From: Deltaproteobacteria bacterium
GTDB taxonomy: Bacteria > Myxococcota_A > UBA9042 > PHBI01
Direction: 5' to 3'
NCBI GenBank assembly: GCA_011526585.1
Contig: WYBB01000103.1
Coordinates: 1-35,694, forward strand
Length of the DNA stretch: 35,694 nt
Shown here: positions 26,154 to 35,565 of the stretch, piece by piece
How positions within the stretch are numbered: position 1 is the stretch's first letter
How the letters are laid out: each line of letters starts with the position of its first letter
Position numbers and translations under genes: made by a program
The notes under the pieces: model-generated
Seen by the model: only the letters and a program-made list of their open reading frames with translations
What the model was told of the DNA's origin: nothing
The model's database searches: none

Positions 26154-27140
26154 ATGAGGGACGACCGCCGCCAGCCCGCCGGCGCGCGCACCGATCGAGC
26201 CGGTCGCACGCGCACCCCTGATCGCGCGGATGCGCACGACGATCAGGACGGGGCGAGCCTCGATCATCGCGAGCTCCTCGCGCGCATCCGCAAGATCGAG
26301 ATCATCACCACGCGCAAGGTCAACGAGCAGCTCGCCGGGCAATACCACTCGGTCTTCAAGGGCCGCGGCATGAGCTTCGACGAGGTGCGCCCCTACCAAC
26401 CGGGCGACGAGATCCGCTTCATCGACTGGAACGTGACGGCGCGCTCGAACGAGCCCTTCGTCAAGCGCTTCGTCGAGGAGCGCGAGCTCACCGTGATGCT
26501 GCTCGTCGACGCCTCGGCGTCGCTGCGCTTCGGGTCGAACCTTCAACTGAAACGAGAGGTTGCGGCCGAGCTCGCCGCGCTGCTGGCCTTCTCGGCGACC
26601 AAGAACAACGACCGCGTCGGCCTGGCGATGTTCACCGACACGGTCGAGCACGTGGTCACGCCGAAGAAGGGCAAGAAGCACGTGCTGCGCCTGATCTCGG
26701 ACGTGCTGACCTTCCGGCCCGCGCGACGCGGCACGCGCATCGACGAGGCGCTCGGCTGGATGACGCGGATCGGGAGGCGCAAGACGATCTGCTTCGTCGT
26801 CTCGGACTTCCTCGAGCCGCCCGAGTCTTTCGAAAAGGCGCTGACCATCGTCGCGCGCCGCCACGACGTCGTGCCGATCATCGTGCGCGACCGGATCGAG
26901 CGCGAGCTGCCGCGCCTCGGGCTGGTGCTGGCCGAGGACCTCGAGACCGGTCGCGAGGTGTGGATCGACACCGACTCGGCGGCCTTCCGCGAGCGCTACG
27001 CCGCCGAGAACGCGCGGCGCAGGAAGCGGCTCGTCGATCTGTTGCGTCGCAAGAAGCTCGACGCGATCGAGGTCGAGACCGGCGGCAGCTACGCCAAGGC
27101 CCTGGTACAGTTCTTCGAGCTGCGCGCGAGGAGGCACTGA
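26154..27140 (+). CDS. DUF58 domain protein (VWA-like)
   Basis: A 328-residue cytoplasmic protein that accompanies MoxR in nearly all such operons. After a disordered Arg/Asp-rich N-terminus (about 1-38), it shows the DUF58 hallmark GRGMSFDEVRPYQPGDEIRFIDW at about 70-92, then VKRFVEERELTVMLLVDASASL, a VWA-like fold start with a DASAS MIDAS-type motif. SDFLEPPES follows further on. It is expected to partner MoxR, but its substrate is unknown. GAGG lies 8 nt before the ATG at 26154. Its stop overlaps the next start (TGATG). Confidence 0.93.
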   Translation: MRDDRRQPAGARTDRAGRTRTPDRADAHDDQDGASLDHRELLARIRKIEIITTRKVNEQLAGQYHSVFKGRGMSFDEVRPYQPGDEIRFIDWNVTARSNEPFVKRFVEERELTVMLLVDASASLRFGSNLQLKREVAAELAALLAFSATKNNDRVGLAMFTDTVEHVVTPKKGKKHVLRLISDVLTFRPARRGTRIDEALGWMTRIGRRKTICFVVSDFLEPPESFEKALTIVARRHDVVPIIVRDRIERELPRLGLVLAEDLETGREVWIDTDSAAFRERYAAENARRRKRLVDLLRRKKLDAIEVETGGSYAKALVQFFELRARRH

Positions 27141-28558
27141 TGCAGGCGCTCCTCCTCGTCGCGTCCGCGCTGCTGATGCAATCGGAGCCACCGGGTGAGC
27201 CCCTCGCCTCGGCCCCGCCGATCGCGGTCACCGTCGCGGTAGATGGCGGCCAGGCCGCGGCCGAGGGTCGCCCGCTCGAGGCGCGGCTCGGTGAGCCGCT
27301 GGTGCTCGAGCTGAGCGCGACCGCGCCGCGCGACGCGGTGCTCTTCCCGCCGCTCCTGCCGGCGGTCGGCACCTTCGAGCTGGGGAACGCGCTGCCCGGC
27401 AGCGAGAAGGCGAGCGCCGACACGATCACGACGACCTGGCGCTGGCAGATCCTGCCGGTGCGGCTCGGGGTGGAGAAGATCCCGGCGATCGAGCTGCCCT
27501 ACCGCACGGCCGACGGCCAGCAGGGCATCGCCGTGACGCCGATCGTGCGCGTGATGGTGCGCGGTCACCTCGAAAACGACCAGGACCCGGCGCTCGGGCA
27601 GGCGCCGCCGCCGGTCGACGTGATCACGACGAACTGGGCGCTGATCTGGGCGCTCTCGGTCGGGGGCGCGCTGGTCTTCGCGGCGCTCGCGACCTGGCTC
27701 GTGCTCATCGCGCTGCGCCAGCGCTTCGAGGCGCTCAAGCCGCCGCCGCACCCGCGGCCAGCCGACGAGGTCGCGCGCGAGCGGCTCGACGCGATCGACC
27801 GGCTCTCGGGTGCCGAGCTCGACGGGGCCGAGCGGCTCGCCCGCACGATCGACGCGCTGCGCGAGTACCTCGGCGGCCGCTATCGCATCGACGCGCTGGA
27901 GATGACCACGCCCGAGCTCGAGCGGGTGCTGCCGTCGCTCGATCTCAAGGCGGTGGCGCCGGACGCGATCACGCGCCTGCTCGCCGAGGCCGATCTGGTG
28001 AAGTTCGCGCGGCTGATGCCGCCCGAGGACGAGGCGCGCGCGCTGAGCCCGGTGGTGAGGAACATCGTCGAGGCGACCTGGGAGCCGCCGGTCGAGGAGA
28101 CGCCCGAGCTGATCCGGCGCGAGCCGGCGTCGGTGCGCCAGCGGGTGTACGCAGGGCTCGTCGACGGGCTGCTGGCGGGTGTCATCGGGTTGATCGCCAT
28201 GGGTTTCCTGTGGGTGATCGGCGCGATCGAGCTCGGCTTCCTCGCGCTGATTTTGGTCGGCGTGCTGCTCGCGCTGCGCGACGCCTTCGCGCGGAGCCCG
28301 GGCAAGGTGTTGTTGCGCCTCGCCATCGTGACGCGCGACGAGGCGCAGAGCGCGCCGTCGGTCGGCCGGCGCATGAAGCGCAACGCCATCCTGCTCCTGT
28401 GGCCGGTGACGGCGCCGCTCGAGTGGCTGGTCCTGCGCCAGCACCCGCTCGCGCTGCGCGTCGGCGACATCTGGGCCGAGACCGAGGTCGTGCGACACGG
28501 CGACGTGGCCGTGACCGTGTCGCTGCGGACCGCGCAGCACGCGGAGGCCGGCGCATGA
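27140..28558 (+). CDS. BatD/DUF4381-like membrane protein fused to an RDD domain
   Basis: A 472-residue membrane protein. An N-terminal signal-like segment (1-15) leads to a periplasmic beta domain (about 25-155) similar to BatD modules. A transmembrane helix (about 165-190) and a cytoplasmic helical module follow (LREYLGGRYRIDALEMTTPELERVL, then LLAEADLVKFARLMP), as in DUF4381 proteins. The C-terminal part, from about 330, is an RDD domain: RQRVYAGLVDGLLAGVIGLIAMGF, a second hydrophobic pair, and ALRDAFARSPGKVLLRLAIV. RDD proteins are membrane proteins of poorly known function. The ATG overlaps the DUF58 stop, and its own stop overlaps batA. This fusion is not part of the classical Bat set. 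Confidence 0.82.
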   Translation: MQALLLVASALLMQSEPPGEPLASAPPIAVTVAVDGGQAAAEGRPLEARLGEPLVLELSATAPRDAVLFPPLLPAVGTFELGNALPGSEKASADTITTTWRWQILPVRLGVEKIPAIELPYRTADGQQGIAVTPIVRVMVRGHLENDQDPALGQAPPPVDVITTNWALIWALSVGGALVFAALATWLVLIALRQRFEALKPPPHPRPADEVARERLDAIDRLSGAELDGAERLARTIDALREYLGGRYRIDALEMTTPELERVLPSLDLKAVAPDAITRLLAEADLVKFARLMPPEDEARALSPVVRNIVEATWEPPVEETPELIRREPASVRQRVYAGLVDGLLAGVIGLIAMGFLWVIGAIELGFLALILVGVLLALRDAFARSPGKVLLRLAIVTRDEAQSAPSVGRRMKRNAILLLWPVTAPLEWLVLRQHPLALRVGDIWAETEVVRHGDVAVTVSLRTAQHAEAGA

Positions 28559-29661
28559 GCCTCGCCGCGCCATGGTTTCTGCTCGGCCTCTTCGGCGTCC
28601 TGCCGCTGGTGTGGCGCATCGTCTCGCGGCGCGGCAAGGGGCGGGTGCCGGTGCCGAGCGCGGCGCCCTTCCTGGCGGTGCCGAGCCTCAAGGCGACGCT
28701 GTGGTGGGTGCCGGACGCGCTGCGCATCCTGGCGATCGTCGCGGTGGTCGTCGCGCTGGCGCGCCCGCGCGTCGCCGGCGCCGAGGTGCGCTCGGGCCAG
28801 GGCGTCGGCATCATGCTGGTGCTCGACATGTCGCGCTCGATGATCGCGGTCGACATGCCGGCGCGCGACCTGGCGGCGCTGCTCGAAAAGGGCGAGGTCC
28901 CGAAGAACCGCTTCGAGATCGCGCGCGACGTGCTCAAGCAGTTCATCGTCGAGCGCAACAAGAGCGGGGCCGATCGGATCGGGCTCGTGATCTTCGGGCA
29001 GGAGGCGTGGCTGCGCTACCCGATGACCCACGACCACGCGCGCCTCGTCAGGAGCCTGAACGAGCTCGTGCTCGACGTCGGGCCGCGCGACACCTCGGGC
29101 CGCTGCGCCAACGGCTGCACCATCGATGGCGGCGGCACCGCGATCGGCGACGCGCTCAGGCGCGCCTACTCGCAGCTCGCGCGCGCGAGCGACGTCGAGT
29201 CCAGGCTGATCGTGCTCATCACCGACGGCAAGGAGACCGGCGGCAGCACGCCGGCCGCGTCGATCGCGCGGCACCTGCGCGATCTGCCGCCCGAGGACAA
29301 GGTGCGCGCCTACACCTTCCAGGTCGGCGGCAAGGGCGAGATGTACGTGCCGCAGCTCGATCGGCTGGGGCGGCCGCTCAAGACCGCGGGCGGGATCCCG
29401 CGCTACGAGCGGCCCGATCAGGAGTTCGAGATCGACCCGGATCTGCTGCAGGAGATCGCGCACTCGACGCAGGGCAAGTACTACGAGTCCTACAACGAGG
29501 AGAAGTTCGAGGAGGACATCGCCGACCTCGCGCGAACCGCCTTCGAGGCGGAGATCGACCGGCCCGAGGTCGACGTCTTCGAGTGGCCGCTCATCGTGGC
29601 GCTGGCGCTGATCGCGCTGGAGTGGCTCTTGCGCATGTCGCTGTTCAGGAGCGTGGCGTGA
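28555..29661 (+). CDS. batA: VWA-domain membrane protein BatA
   Basis: A 368-residue inner-membrane protein. Two N-terminal hydrophobic helices (about 4-22 and 52-70) precede a von Willebrand A domain. Its metal site is DMSRS (D91, S93, S95), with the Thr in GGGTAIGDALRRAYS and the Asp in LITDGKETGG. A C-terminal membrane helix (about 340-360) follows. A cysteine pair, CANGC, precedes the metal Thr. The ATG at 28555 overlaps the upstream TGA (ATGA), with GGAGG just upstream. The stop overlaps batB by 4 nt. Bat proteins affect aerotolerance and envelope stress in Bacteroides and Leptospira, but the exact role is unsettled. Confidence 0.92.
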   Translation: MSLAAPWFLLGLFGVLPLVWRIVSRRGKGRVPVPSAAPFLAVPSLKATLWWVPDALRILAIVAVVVALARPRVAGAEVRSGQGVGIMLVLDMSRSMIAVDMPARDLAALLEKGEVPKNRFEIARDVLKQFIVERNKSGADRIGLVIFGQEAWLRYPMTHDHARLVRSLNELVLDVGPRDTSGRCANGCTIDGGGTAIGDALRRAYSQLARASDVESRLIVLITDGKETGGSTPAASIARHLRDLPPEDKVRAYTFQVGGKGEMYVPQLDRLGRPLKTAGGIPRYERPDQEFEIDPDLLQEIAHSTQGKYYESYNEEKFEEDIADLARTAFEAEIDRPEVDVFEWPLIVALALIALEWLLRMSLFRSVA

Positions 29662-30740
29662 ACGGGACCGACAGCCTGAGCTGGGGCGTCGACGCGATCC
29701 CACCGGTGGCGTTCGGGATCCTGGTGCTGGTGCTCGGCCTCATCTGGTGGATCCAGTGGCGCGCGGCGCGGCGCGCGGAGCTCGCCGCGGCGGGACCGCT
29801 CGGGCGGCTCATCGACGTGGCGCCGCTCGGGCGCGACATCCTGCGCGCGGCGTTGGTGGTGGTCGCCAGCTCGTTCCTGGTGGTGGCGCTGGCCAAGCCG
29901 CGCTGGGGCACGGCCGAGAGCGAGGTCAAGGCGCTGGGCATCGACGTCGCGTTCGTCGTCGACGCGTCGAAGTCGATGAAGCTCACCGACGTCGTGCCCG
30001 ATCGGCTCGGCGCGGCCCGGCTCGAGATCCGCCGCATGCTCGACGCGATGCACGGCGGGCGCGCGGCGTTCGTGCCGTTCGCCGGGCTCGCCTTCGAGCA
30101 GACCGGGCTCACCGCCGATCTCGCGGTCCTGATGACCGACCTCGACAACTTCCGCGTCGAGGACATGCCGCGCGGCGGCACGGCGATCGGGCGCGGGATC
30201 GCGCAGGCGATCGCGACCTTGAGCCCGGAGGCGCGCCCGACCAACGCGCCCGATCCCGACGAATACGAAAAGGCGATCAAGCCCTTCGAGGGTGCCAAGC
30301 ACAAGGCGATCGTGCTCTTCACCGACGGCGAGGATCACGAGGGCGACGCGCTGGCGGCGGCGGAGGAGGCGGCGCGGCGCGGCATCAAGATCTTCGTGGT
30401 CGGGGTCGGCACGCCGCAGGGGCGGCCCGTCCTGGAGATCGACGACGAGGGGCGCGTGACCGGCACGGTGAAGGGGCCCGACGGGGTGACGCCGATCTTT
30501 TCGAGCCTCAACGTGAAGCTCTTGAAGGACATCGCCGCGACGGCGCAGGGCGAGTACTTCCTGCTCGGGCCCGACGGGCTCGGCGATGGGCTCCTGCGCG
30601 CGCTGGGCGAGCTCGAGCGGGCCGAGTACGCGACGGTCTACCAGGATCTGTCGGAGGAGCGCTTCGAGTGGGCGGCGGTGCCCGCCGTGCTGCTGCTGGC
30701 GCTCGAGCTCTGGCTCTCGGGGCGGAGGAGGAGGCGATGA
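29658..30740 (+). CDS. batB: VWA-domain membrane protein BatB
   Basis: A 360-residue paralog of BatA. It has two N-terminal membrane helices (about 16-33 and 60-79), a VWA domain with DASKS (D102, S104, S106), GGTAIGRGIAQAIATL and FTDGEDHEGD, and a C-terminal membrane helix ending in a basic RRRRR tail. The start is a GTG at 29658 overlapping the batA stop (GTGA). The stop overlaps the next gene (ATGA). It is expected to interact with BatA and MoxR. The VWA insertion DPDEYEKAIKPFEGAKHK is typical of BatB. Confidence 0.92.
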   Translation: MNGTDSLSWGVDAIPPVAFGILVLVLGLIWWIQWRAARRAELAAAGPLGRLIDVAPLGRDILRAALVVVASSFLVVALAKPRWGTAESEVKALGIDVAFVVDASKSMKLTDVVPDRLGAARLEIRRMLDAMHGGRAAFVPFAGLAFEQTGLTADLAVLMTDLDNFRVEDMPRGGTAIGRGIAQAIATLSPEARPTNAPDPDEYEKAIKPFEGAKHKAIVLFTDGEDHEGDALAAAEEAARRGIKIFVVGVGTPQGRPVLEIDDEGRVTGTVKGPDGVTPIFSSLNVKLLKDIAATAQGEYFLLGPDGLGDGLLRALGELERAEYATVYQDLSEERFEWAAVPAVLLLALELWLSGRRRRR

Positions 30741-32872
30741 GGGCGGGGGTGATCATCACCGTCGCAATGGTCTCGTCGTGGGCGGCCTGCGGCTTCGAGA
30801 CGAGCGACGGCGCCGTCGAGAGTGGCAACGAGGCGCTCGTCGCCGGGCGCGCCGACGAGGCGGTGGCGACCTACGCGGAGGCGGCGACGCGCCTGCCGGA
30901 GAGCCCGGAGCTCAACTACGACCGCGGCCTCGCGGCGAGCCTGGCCGGCGATCACGCGGGCGCAGCGAGCCTCCTGCTGCAGGCGCTGGCGACCAAGGAC
31001 AAGGCGCTCGAGCAGAAGGTCAAGTCGGCGCTGGGCACGGTCTACGCGCGCGAGGCGCTGGTGCTCGAGCGCACGCCGCCGGCCGAGCCCGACCCGGCGG
31101 CGGACGCGCAGGCGGAGCCGTCGACGGATGCGGGCGCGCCGCAGATCCCCGCGGCGGCGATGGACAAGTGGAAGCTCGCGGTCGAGTTCCTCGAGGACGC
31201 GCTGGTGCTCGATCCGCAGGACGCCGAGGCGCGGCGCACGTTGGAGGTGGCGCTCATGCGGGTCGATCCCCCGTGCGCCACGCGCGACGACCGCTTCGAG
31301 GACAACGACGGCGAGGGCGCGGCCAAGCTGATCGAGGTCGCGGTCGAGGCGCCCAAGGAGTCGCAGATGCCGGGCGCCGGCCCGTCGCCCGAGGCGCAGC
31401 AGGACGAGCTGCGCTTCCGCGAGCAGCTCTTCTCGTGTCCCGACGACGAAGACTGGTACGCGATCGAGCTCGCGGCGGGCGACCGCGTCGAGCTCGCGCC
31501 GACGGTGCCCAAGGGCGCGGGCCGCCTGCGCATGACGCTCTACACGCCCGGTGGCGAGGTCGCCTGGGCGTGGACCTCGGGCGGCGCGGACGGGGCGGAG
31601 GAGGCGCCGCGGCATGGCTTCACGGTCGACTCGGCGGCGGCCGGGCGCTGGCGGCTGCGCCAGGAAAACGTCGAGCTCGACGAGGTCTCGTACGGGCTCG
31701 AGGTCGTCGTGAGGCCGGCCTGCATGCGGGTCGAGGATCGTTACGAGGAAAACGACGTCGTCGCCGATGCGAAGACGCTGACGCCGGGGCCGGTGCCAGA
31801 TCTGAAGCGCTGCCCGGGCGACGAGGACTGGTACGCGCTGACGCTGGCCGAGGGGGAGAGCCTCTTCCTTTACGCGCAGCCGGAAGGCAAGCCGGAGGAG
31901 GCGGAGAAGAACGAGCGCGAAGAGGGTGCGCCGCCGCCACCGCCGCCGTTTTCGGTCGAGGTGCTCGACGAGAGCGGCGCGGTCAGGGCCAGGGGGGCGC
32001 CGATCGAGCGTTCGCAGGTCTCGACGCTGTTGATGCCGGGCGCCGGGCGCTACTTCGTGCGCGTCTTCGATCGCGTCGGGGCCGAGCCCTACGAGGGGCG
32101 CTACGCGCTGCAGGTCGAGGTGGTGCCGCCGTGCCCCGAGGGCGACGATCGCTTCGAGGACAACGACGAGGCGGTGATGGCGACCGATCTGATCGAGGCG
32201 GCGCAGCCACCGGCCCCCGACGGGCAGGCGGGGCAGGCGATGCCGCAGGGCGGGCAGGGGCCGCCGGTGGTCTTCGCGCGCGTCTGTCCGGGCGATACGG
32301 ATTGGTGGAAGGTCGTCAGCGATCAGCAGACGCCGCAGGTCATGAGCCTGGTCTTCGATCACGCGCAGGGCGACCTCGCGCTCGAGCTCTTCGACGAGGC
32401 GGGTCTCGCCAGCGTCGCGCGCTCGGATCAGTCGAGCCCCGAGGCCAACGGCGAGGCGCTGGCGATCCCGATCGAGAAGCCGCCGGGTGGGCCCGCCGCG
32501 CCAGGGGGCGCGACGCCGGGGAGCGACGCGGTGGATCCGGCCGCGCCGCCGCCCGAGCCCAAGACCTTCACCATCAAGGTGAGCGCGGCGCCCGAGCAGC
32601 AGAACTTCTACCTCCTGCGCCTCGACAACCCCTCGGGCGGAGGGGGTGATCAAGGTGATCAGGGCGACGAGTCCGAAGACTCCGAAGACTCCAAGGGCGA
32701 GGACAGCCCGCCCGAGGACGGCGAGGACGAGGAGGGCGAGCCGCAGGACGAGGACCGCAACCCGTTGCAGGACGCGATCGACAACCTCGATCGCAACCCG
32801 GAGAATCTGCAGGCGCGCGACGCCGCGCGAAAGTCTCCGCTTGCCAACCAGAAGCCCGCGAAGGACTGGTAG
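30737..32872 (+). CDS. batC: BatC-like TPR lipoprotein with three PPC-like repeats
   Basis: A 711-residue lipoprotein, much longer than typical BatC. The signal sequence ends at SSWAAC, giving lipidated C18. TPR helices cover about 23-110 and 142-175. Three repeats then follow (about 180-328, 329-464 and 466-627). Each opens with a DR[FY]E[DE]ND motif (DDRFEDND, EDRYEEND, DDRFEDND) and contains CP[DG]D[ET]DW[YW]. This matches bacterial pre-peptidase C-terminal (PPC) domains, here with a conserved cysteine pair per repeat (C180/C234, C329/C359, C466/C517). The C-terminus is highly acidic and ends KPAKDW, as in BatC. The ATG overlaps the batB stop and has a GGAGGAGGAGG SD. Confidence 0.85.
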   Translation: MRAGVIITVAMVSSWAACGFETSDGAVESGNEALVAGRADEAVATYAEAATRLPESPELNYDRGLAASLAGDHAGAASLLLQALATKDKALEQKVKSALGTVYAREALVLERTPPAEPDPAADAQAEPSTDAGAPQIPAAAMDKWKLAVEFLEDALVLDPQDAEARRTLEVALMRVDPPCATRDDRFEDNDGEGAAKLIEVAVEAPKESQMPGAGPSPEAQQDELRFREQLFSCPDDEDWYAIELAAGDRVELAPTVPKGAGRLRMTLYTPGGEVAWAWTSGGADGAEEAPRHGFTVDSAAAGRWRLRQENVELDEVSYGLEVVVRPACMRVEDRYEENDVVADAKTLTPGPVPDLKRCPGDEDWYALTLAEGESLFLYAQPEGKPEEAEKNEREEGAPPPPPPFSVEVLDESGAVRARGAPIERSQVSTLLMPGAGRYFVRVFDRVGAEPYEGRYALQVEVVPPCPEGDDRFEDNDEAVMATDLIEAAQPPAPDGQAGQAMPQGGQGPPVVFARVCPGDTDWWKVVSDQQTPQVMSLVFDHAQGDLALELFDEAGLASVARSDQSSPEANGEALAIPIEKPPGGPAAPGGATPGSDAVDPAAPPPEPKTFTIKVSAAPEQQNFYLLRLDNPSGGGGDQGDQGDESEDSEDSKGEDSPPEDGEDEEGEPQDEDRNPLQDAIDNLDRNPENLQARDAARKSPLANQKPAKDW

Positions 32873-32878
32873 CCGACG

Positions 32879-34705
32879 ATGCCGACGCCCCATCGCCGCT
32901 CCCTCCCGATCGCGCCGCTGGCCGCGCTCATCGCGCTCGCGCTGGGCCTGTGGGCGTGGCGCGGCGGCGAGGCGCATGCGCAGGGCGCGCCGGCGATCGC
33001 GATCAAGGTCGACCGCACGCGCGTCGCGCTCACCGATGAGATCCAGCTCGTCATCACGCTCGAGGGGCAGGTCGACGGGCTCACGCCGCCGGCGCTGTCC
33101 GACTTCGAGATCCTCGGCCAGCGCACCGAGCAGCGCATCGACTTCGGGCGCAAGCGGACGTTTTCACAGATCTACACGTTGCGACCGAAGCGCGCCGGGA
33201 CCTTCCAGATCGGGCCCGCGCAGGCGACCGCCGGCGGGCGCGTGGTGGCGACGGCGCAGCCGGTGACGGTGATCGTCGAGGAGCCGAAGGCGCTGCCGCC
33301 CGTGAGCGCCGAGGAGGCGCTGGCGCTGGACGAGGCGGGCGACGAGCCCGCGTTCGTGCGCTGGAGCGTGCCGCGCACGACCTTCTACGTCGGCGAGCCG
33401 TTCCCGCTGGTGCTCGAGCTGTGGCTCAGGACCGAGCTCAACGCGAGCTCGCCCGAGCTCGTGCAGGAGCCCAAGCTCGACGGGCTCCTGGTCGAGGACC
33501 TCAAGGTCGACCCGGTGCGGGGCGCGTCGCGCAAGACCCTCGGCAAGAACGCCTTCGACGTCTATCCGCTGAGCGCGCAGCTCGCGACGCCGCTGCGCAG
33601 CGGCAAGGTGCTGGTCGACGCGACGACGATCCGCCTCGCGGTCTCGCAGGGCGGGTTCATGTCGGCGTCGCGGCGCACGACGCTGACGGCGCGGCCCTTC
33701 CACATCGAGATCCGCGAGGTCCCGAGCGCGGGGCGGCCGGCCGGGTTCTCGCCGCGCAACATCGGTCGCCTCACCATGAACGCGAAGCTCGTCGACGAGC
33801 GCGGCGCCGAGGTGACGCGCGCGCGCACCGGCCAGCGCATGATCTTGCGCGCCGAGGTGAGCGGGCAGGGCAACCTCGTCTCGCTCGAGGCGCCGCGGGT
33901 GATCGTCGAAGGTGACGCCGAAGTGTTCAAGATCGAAGCGCTCTCCGGCAACGCCGACGATCGGATCGAGAAGTCGGTCGACGGCATGTCGGGGGTGCGC
34001 GTCTTCCAGTGGATCGTCTCGGCCAACCAGCCTGGCAATCACCTCGCGCCGGGGTTGCGGCTCGAGACCTTCGATCCGATCGCGGCGCGCTTTTCCACCC
34101 TGGAGGTCGCGGGCAAACCGGTCGAGGTCTCGGGCGCGGCGATCACGCCCGTGTCCGATCAGGCGAGCGCGCTCGGCGAGGACGTCGGCCCGATCTTCGA
34201 GGCGGCCGCGCTCAGCGATGCCGCGGGCGACGGGCTCTTGCGCTCGCCGCTCTACTGGTCGGTGCTGGCGTTGCCGCTGGTGGCGCTGGTGCTCGTCGAG
34301 GTGCGTCATCGCCGCCGCCAGAGCGAGCGCAAGGACCCGGGCGCGCGCGCGGCGCGGGCCGCCGGACAGAATGCCAAGAAGCGGCTGCGCGCCGCGGAGC
34401 AGGCGCTCAAGGACGGGCTGGTCAAGGACTTCTACGGGCAGCTCGCGCGCACCCTGACGAGCTACTTCGAAGAGCGCGCCAACATCCCCGCGACCGGCAT
34501 GACCCACCACGAGGTACGCCAGGCGGCGCGCGCGGCGGGCTACCCCGTCGACCTCGCCGACGCCTGGGTCGTCGAGATGGAGAACTGCGACTTCGCGCGC
34601 TTCGCGCCGACCGGCTCGGCCGCCGATCGGATGCGCGAGGCGCTCACGCGGGTCGCGCGTCTCATCGACGACCTCGATCGCGTCCAGCCGGAGAGGCGGC
34701 CATGA
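32879..34705 (+). CDS. batD: BatD oxygen-tolerance family protein
   Basis: A 608-residue envelope protein. A signal peptide (1-35, cleavage near AHAQG) is followed by tandem beta-sandwich domains. The first begins IKVDRTRVALTDEIQLVITLEG, the typical BatD opening. A transmembrane helix (about 455-475) is followed by a basic stretch and a helical cytoplasmic module (LVKDFYGQLARTLTSYFEERANIPATGMT), the same kind as in the RDD fusion protein upstream. The ATG at 32879 lies 6 nt after the previous stop, with a weak SD. The stop overlaps batE. BatD is expected to bridge the periplasm and the BatA/BatB membrane complex. Confidence 0.92.
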   Translation: MPTPHRRSLPIAPLAALIALALGLWAWRGGEAHAQGAPAIAIKVDRTRVALTDEIQLVITLEGQVDGLTPPALSDFEILGQRTEQRIDFGRKRTFSQIYTLRPKRAGTFQIGPAQATAGGRVVATAQPVTVIVEEPKALPPVSAEEALALDEAGDEPAFVRWSVPRTTFYVGEPFPLVLELWLRTELNASSPELVQEPKLDGLLVEDLKVDPVRGASRKTLGKNAFDVYPLSAQLATPLRSGKVLVDATTIRLAVSQGGFMSASRRTTLTARPFHIEIREVPSAGRPAGFSPRNIGRLTMNAKLVDERGAEVTRARTGQRMILRAEVSGQGNLVSLEAPRVIVEGDAEVFKIEALSGNADDRIEKSVDGMSGVRVFQWIVSANQPGNHLAPGLRLETFDPIAARFSTLEVAGKPVEVSGAAITPVSDQASALGEDVGPIFEAAALSDAAGDGLLRSPLYWSVLALPLVALVLVEVRHRRRQSERKDPGARAARAAGQNAKKRLRAAEQALKDGLVKDFYGQLARTLTSYFEERANIPATGMTHHEVRQAARAAGYPVDLADAWVVEMENCDFARFAPTGSAADRMREALTRVARLIDDLDRVQPERRP

Positions 34706-35550
34706 TGCGCGTCTCGATCACCGTCGCGGTCCTGGCCGCATGCGCAGCGCTCGCTTCCGCCGAGGCGCGCGCCGACGAGGCGACCGCCGACGCGACCTCG
34801 GCGCGCCCGAGCGCTCGGGCCGAGGCCGCTCAAGCCGGCGACGCGCAGGCGCTCTTCGCCGCCGCCAACCGTCGCTACTTCGAAGGCGATTGGGCGGGCG
34901 CGGTCGAGAGCTACGCGGCGATCGTCGAGCGCTTCGAGGTCGAGGATCCGGTCCTCTATCACAACCTCGGCAACGCCTGTTTCCGAAGCGGCGCCTACGG
35001 TTCGGCGATCCTCTACTACCGGCGCGCGCAGAAGCTCGAGCCCGACGCGCCGCTGTCCGAGGCGCTCGCGCGCAACCTCGACGCGGCGCGCCGTACGTTG
35101 CAGGCGCGCTACCGCGCGAGCTCCGACGCGACGCTCGTCTACGGGGACCCGACCGGGGTCGTCTACCAGGTCACGCACCTCGTCGGCGAGACCGCGCTGG
35201 CGCTGACCTTCGGCCTCCTGTGGCTCGGGCTCTGCGCGCTCCTCGTCCTGCGCCGCCTGCGCACCGAGGCGCGCTGGCCTGGCCGCACCGCCGTGCCGGT
35301 CGGCGTCCTGGTCGCGATCGCCGGCGCGCTCCTCTGGGGGCGCATCGCCACCGATGCCGATCAGCGCGTCGGCGTGGTCGTGTCGTCCGAGGCGATGCTG
35401 CGCGACGGCAAGCACGAGGTCGCGCAGGGCAAGTCACTGCCCGAGGGCCTCGAGGTGCGAATCCTCGATGGCGACAGCGGCTGGACCCAGGTCGAGCTCG
35501 CCGGCGGGCGTCGCGGCTGGGTCGAGTCCAAGGACGTCAAGCAGATCTGA
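34702..35550 (+). CDS. batE: BatE-like TPR and SH3b membrane protein
   Basis: A 282-residue envelope protein. After a signal peptide (cleavage near SAEARA, about residue 24), TPR helices cover about 48-125 (LFAAANRRYFEGDWAGAVESY, then VLYHNLGNACFRSGAYGSAI). Two membrane helices (about 165-182 and 195-212) follow. A C-terminal bacterial SH3 domain (about 222-282) has VVVSSEAMLRDG and GWTQVELAGGRRGWV. This is the standard BatE arrangement. The ATG at 34702 overlaps the batD stop (ATGA), with GAGAGG upstream. It ends the operon. Confidence 0.9.
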   Translation: MMRVSITVAVLAACAALASAEARADEATADATSARPSARAEAAQAGDAQALFAAANRRYFEGDWAGAVESYAAIVERFEVEDPVLYHNLGNACFRSGAYGSAILYYRRAQKLEPDAPLSEALARNLDAARRTLQARYRASSDATLVYGDPTGVVYQVTHLVGETALALTFGLLWLGLCALLVLRRLRTEARWPGRTAVPVGVLVAIAGALLWGRIATDADQRVGVVVSSEAMLRDGKHEVAQGKSLPEGLEVRILDGDSGWTQVELAGGRRGWVESKDVKQI

Positions 35551-35565
35551 AGATGGCACGCCTCG

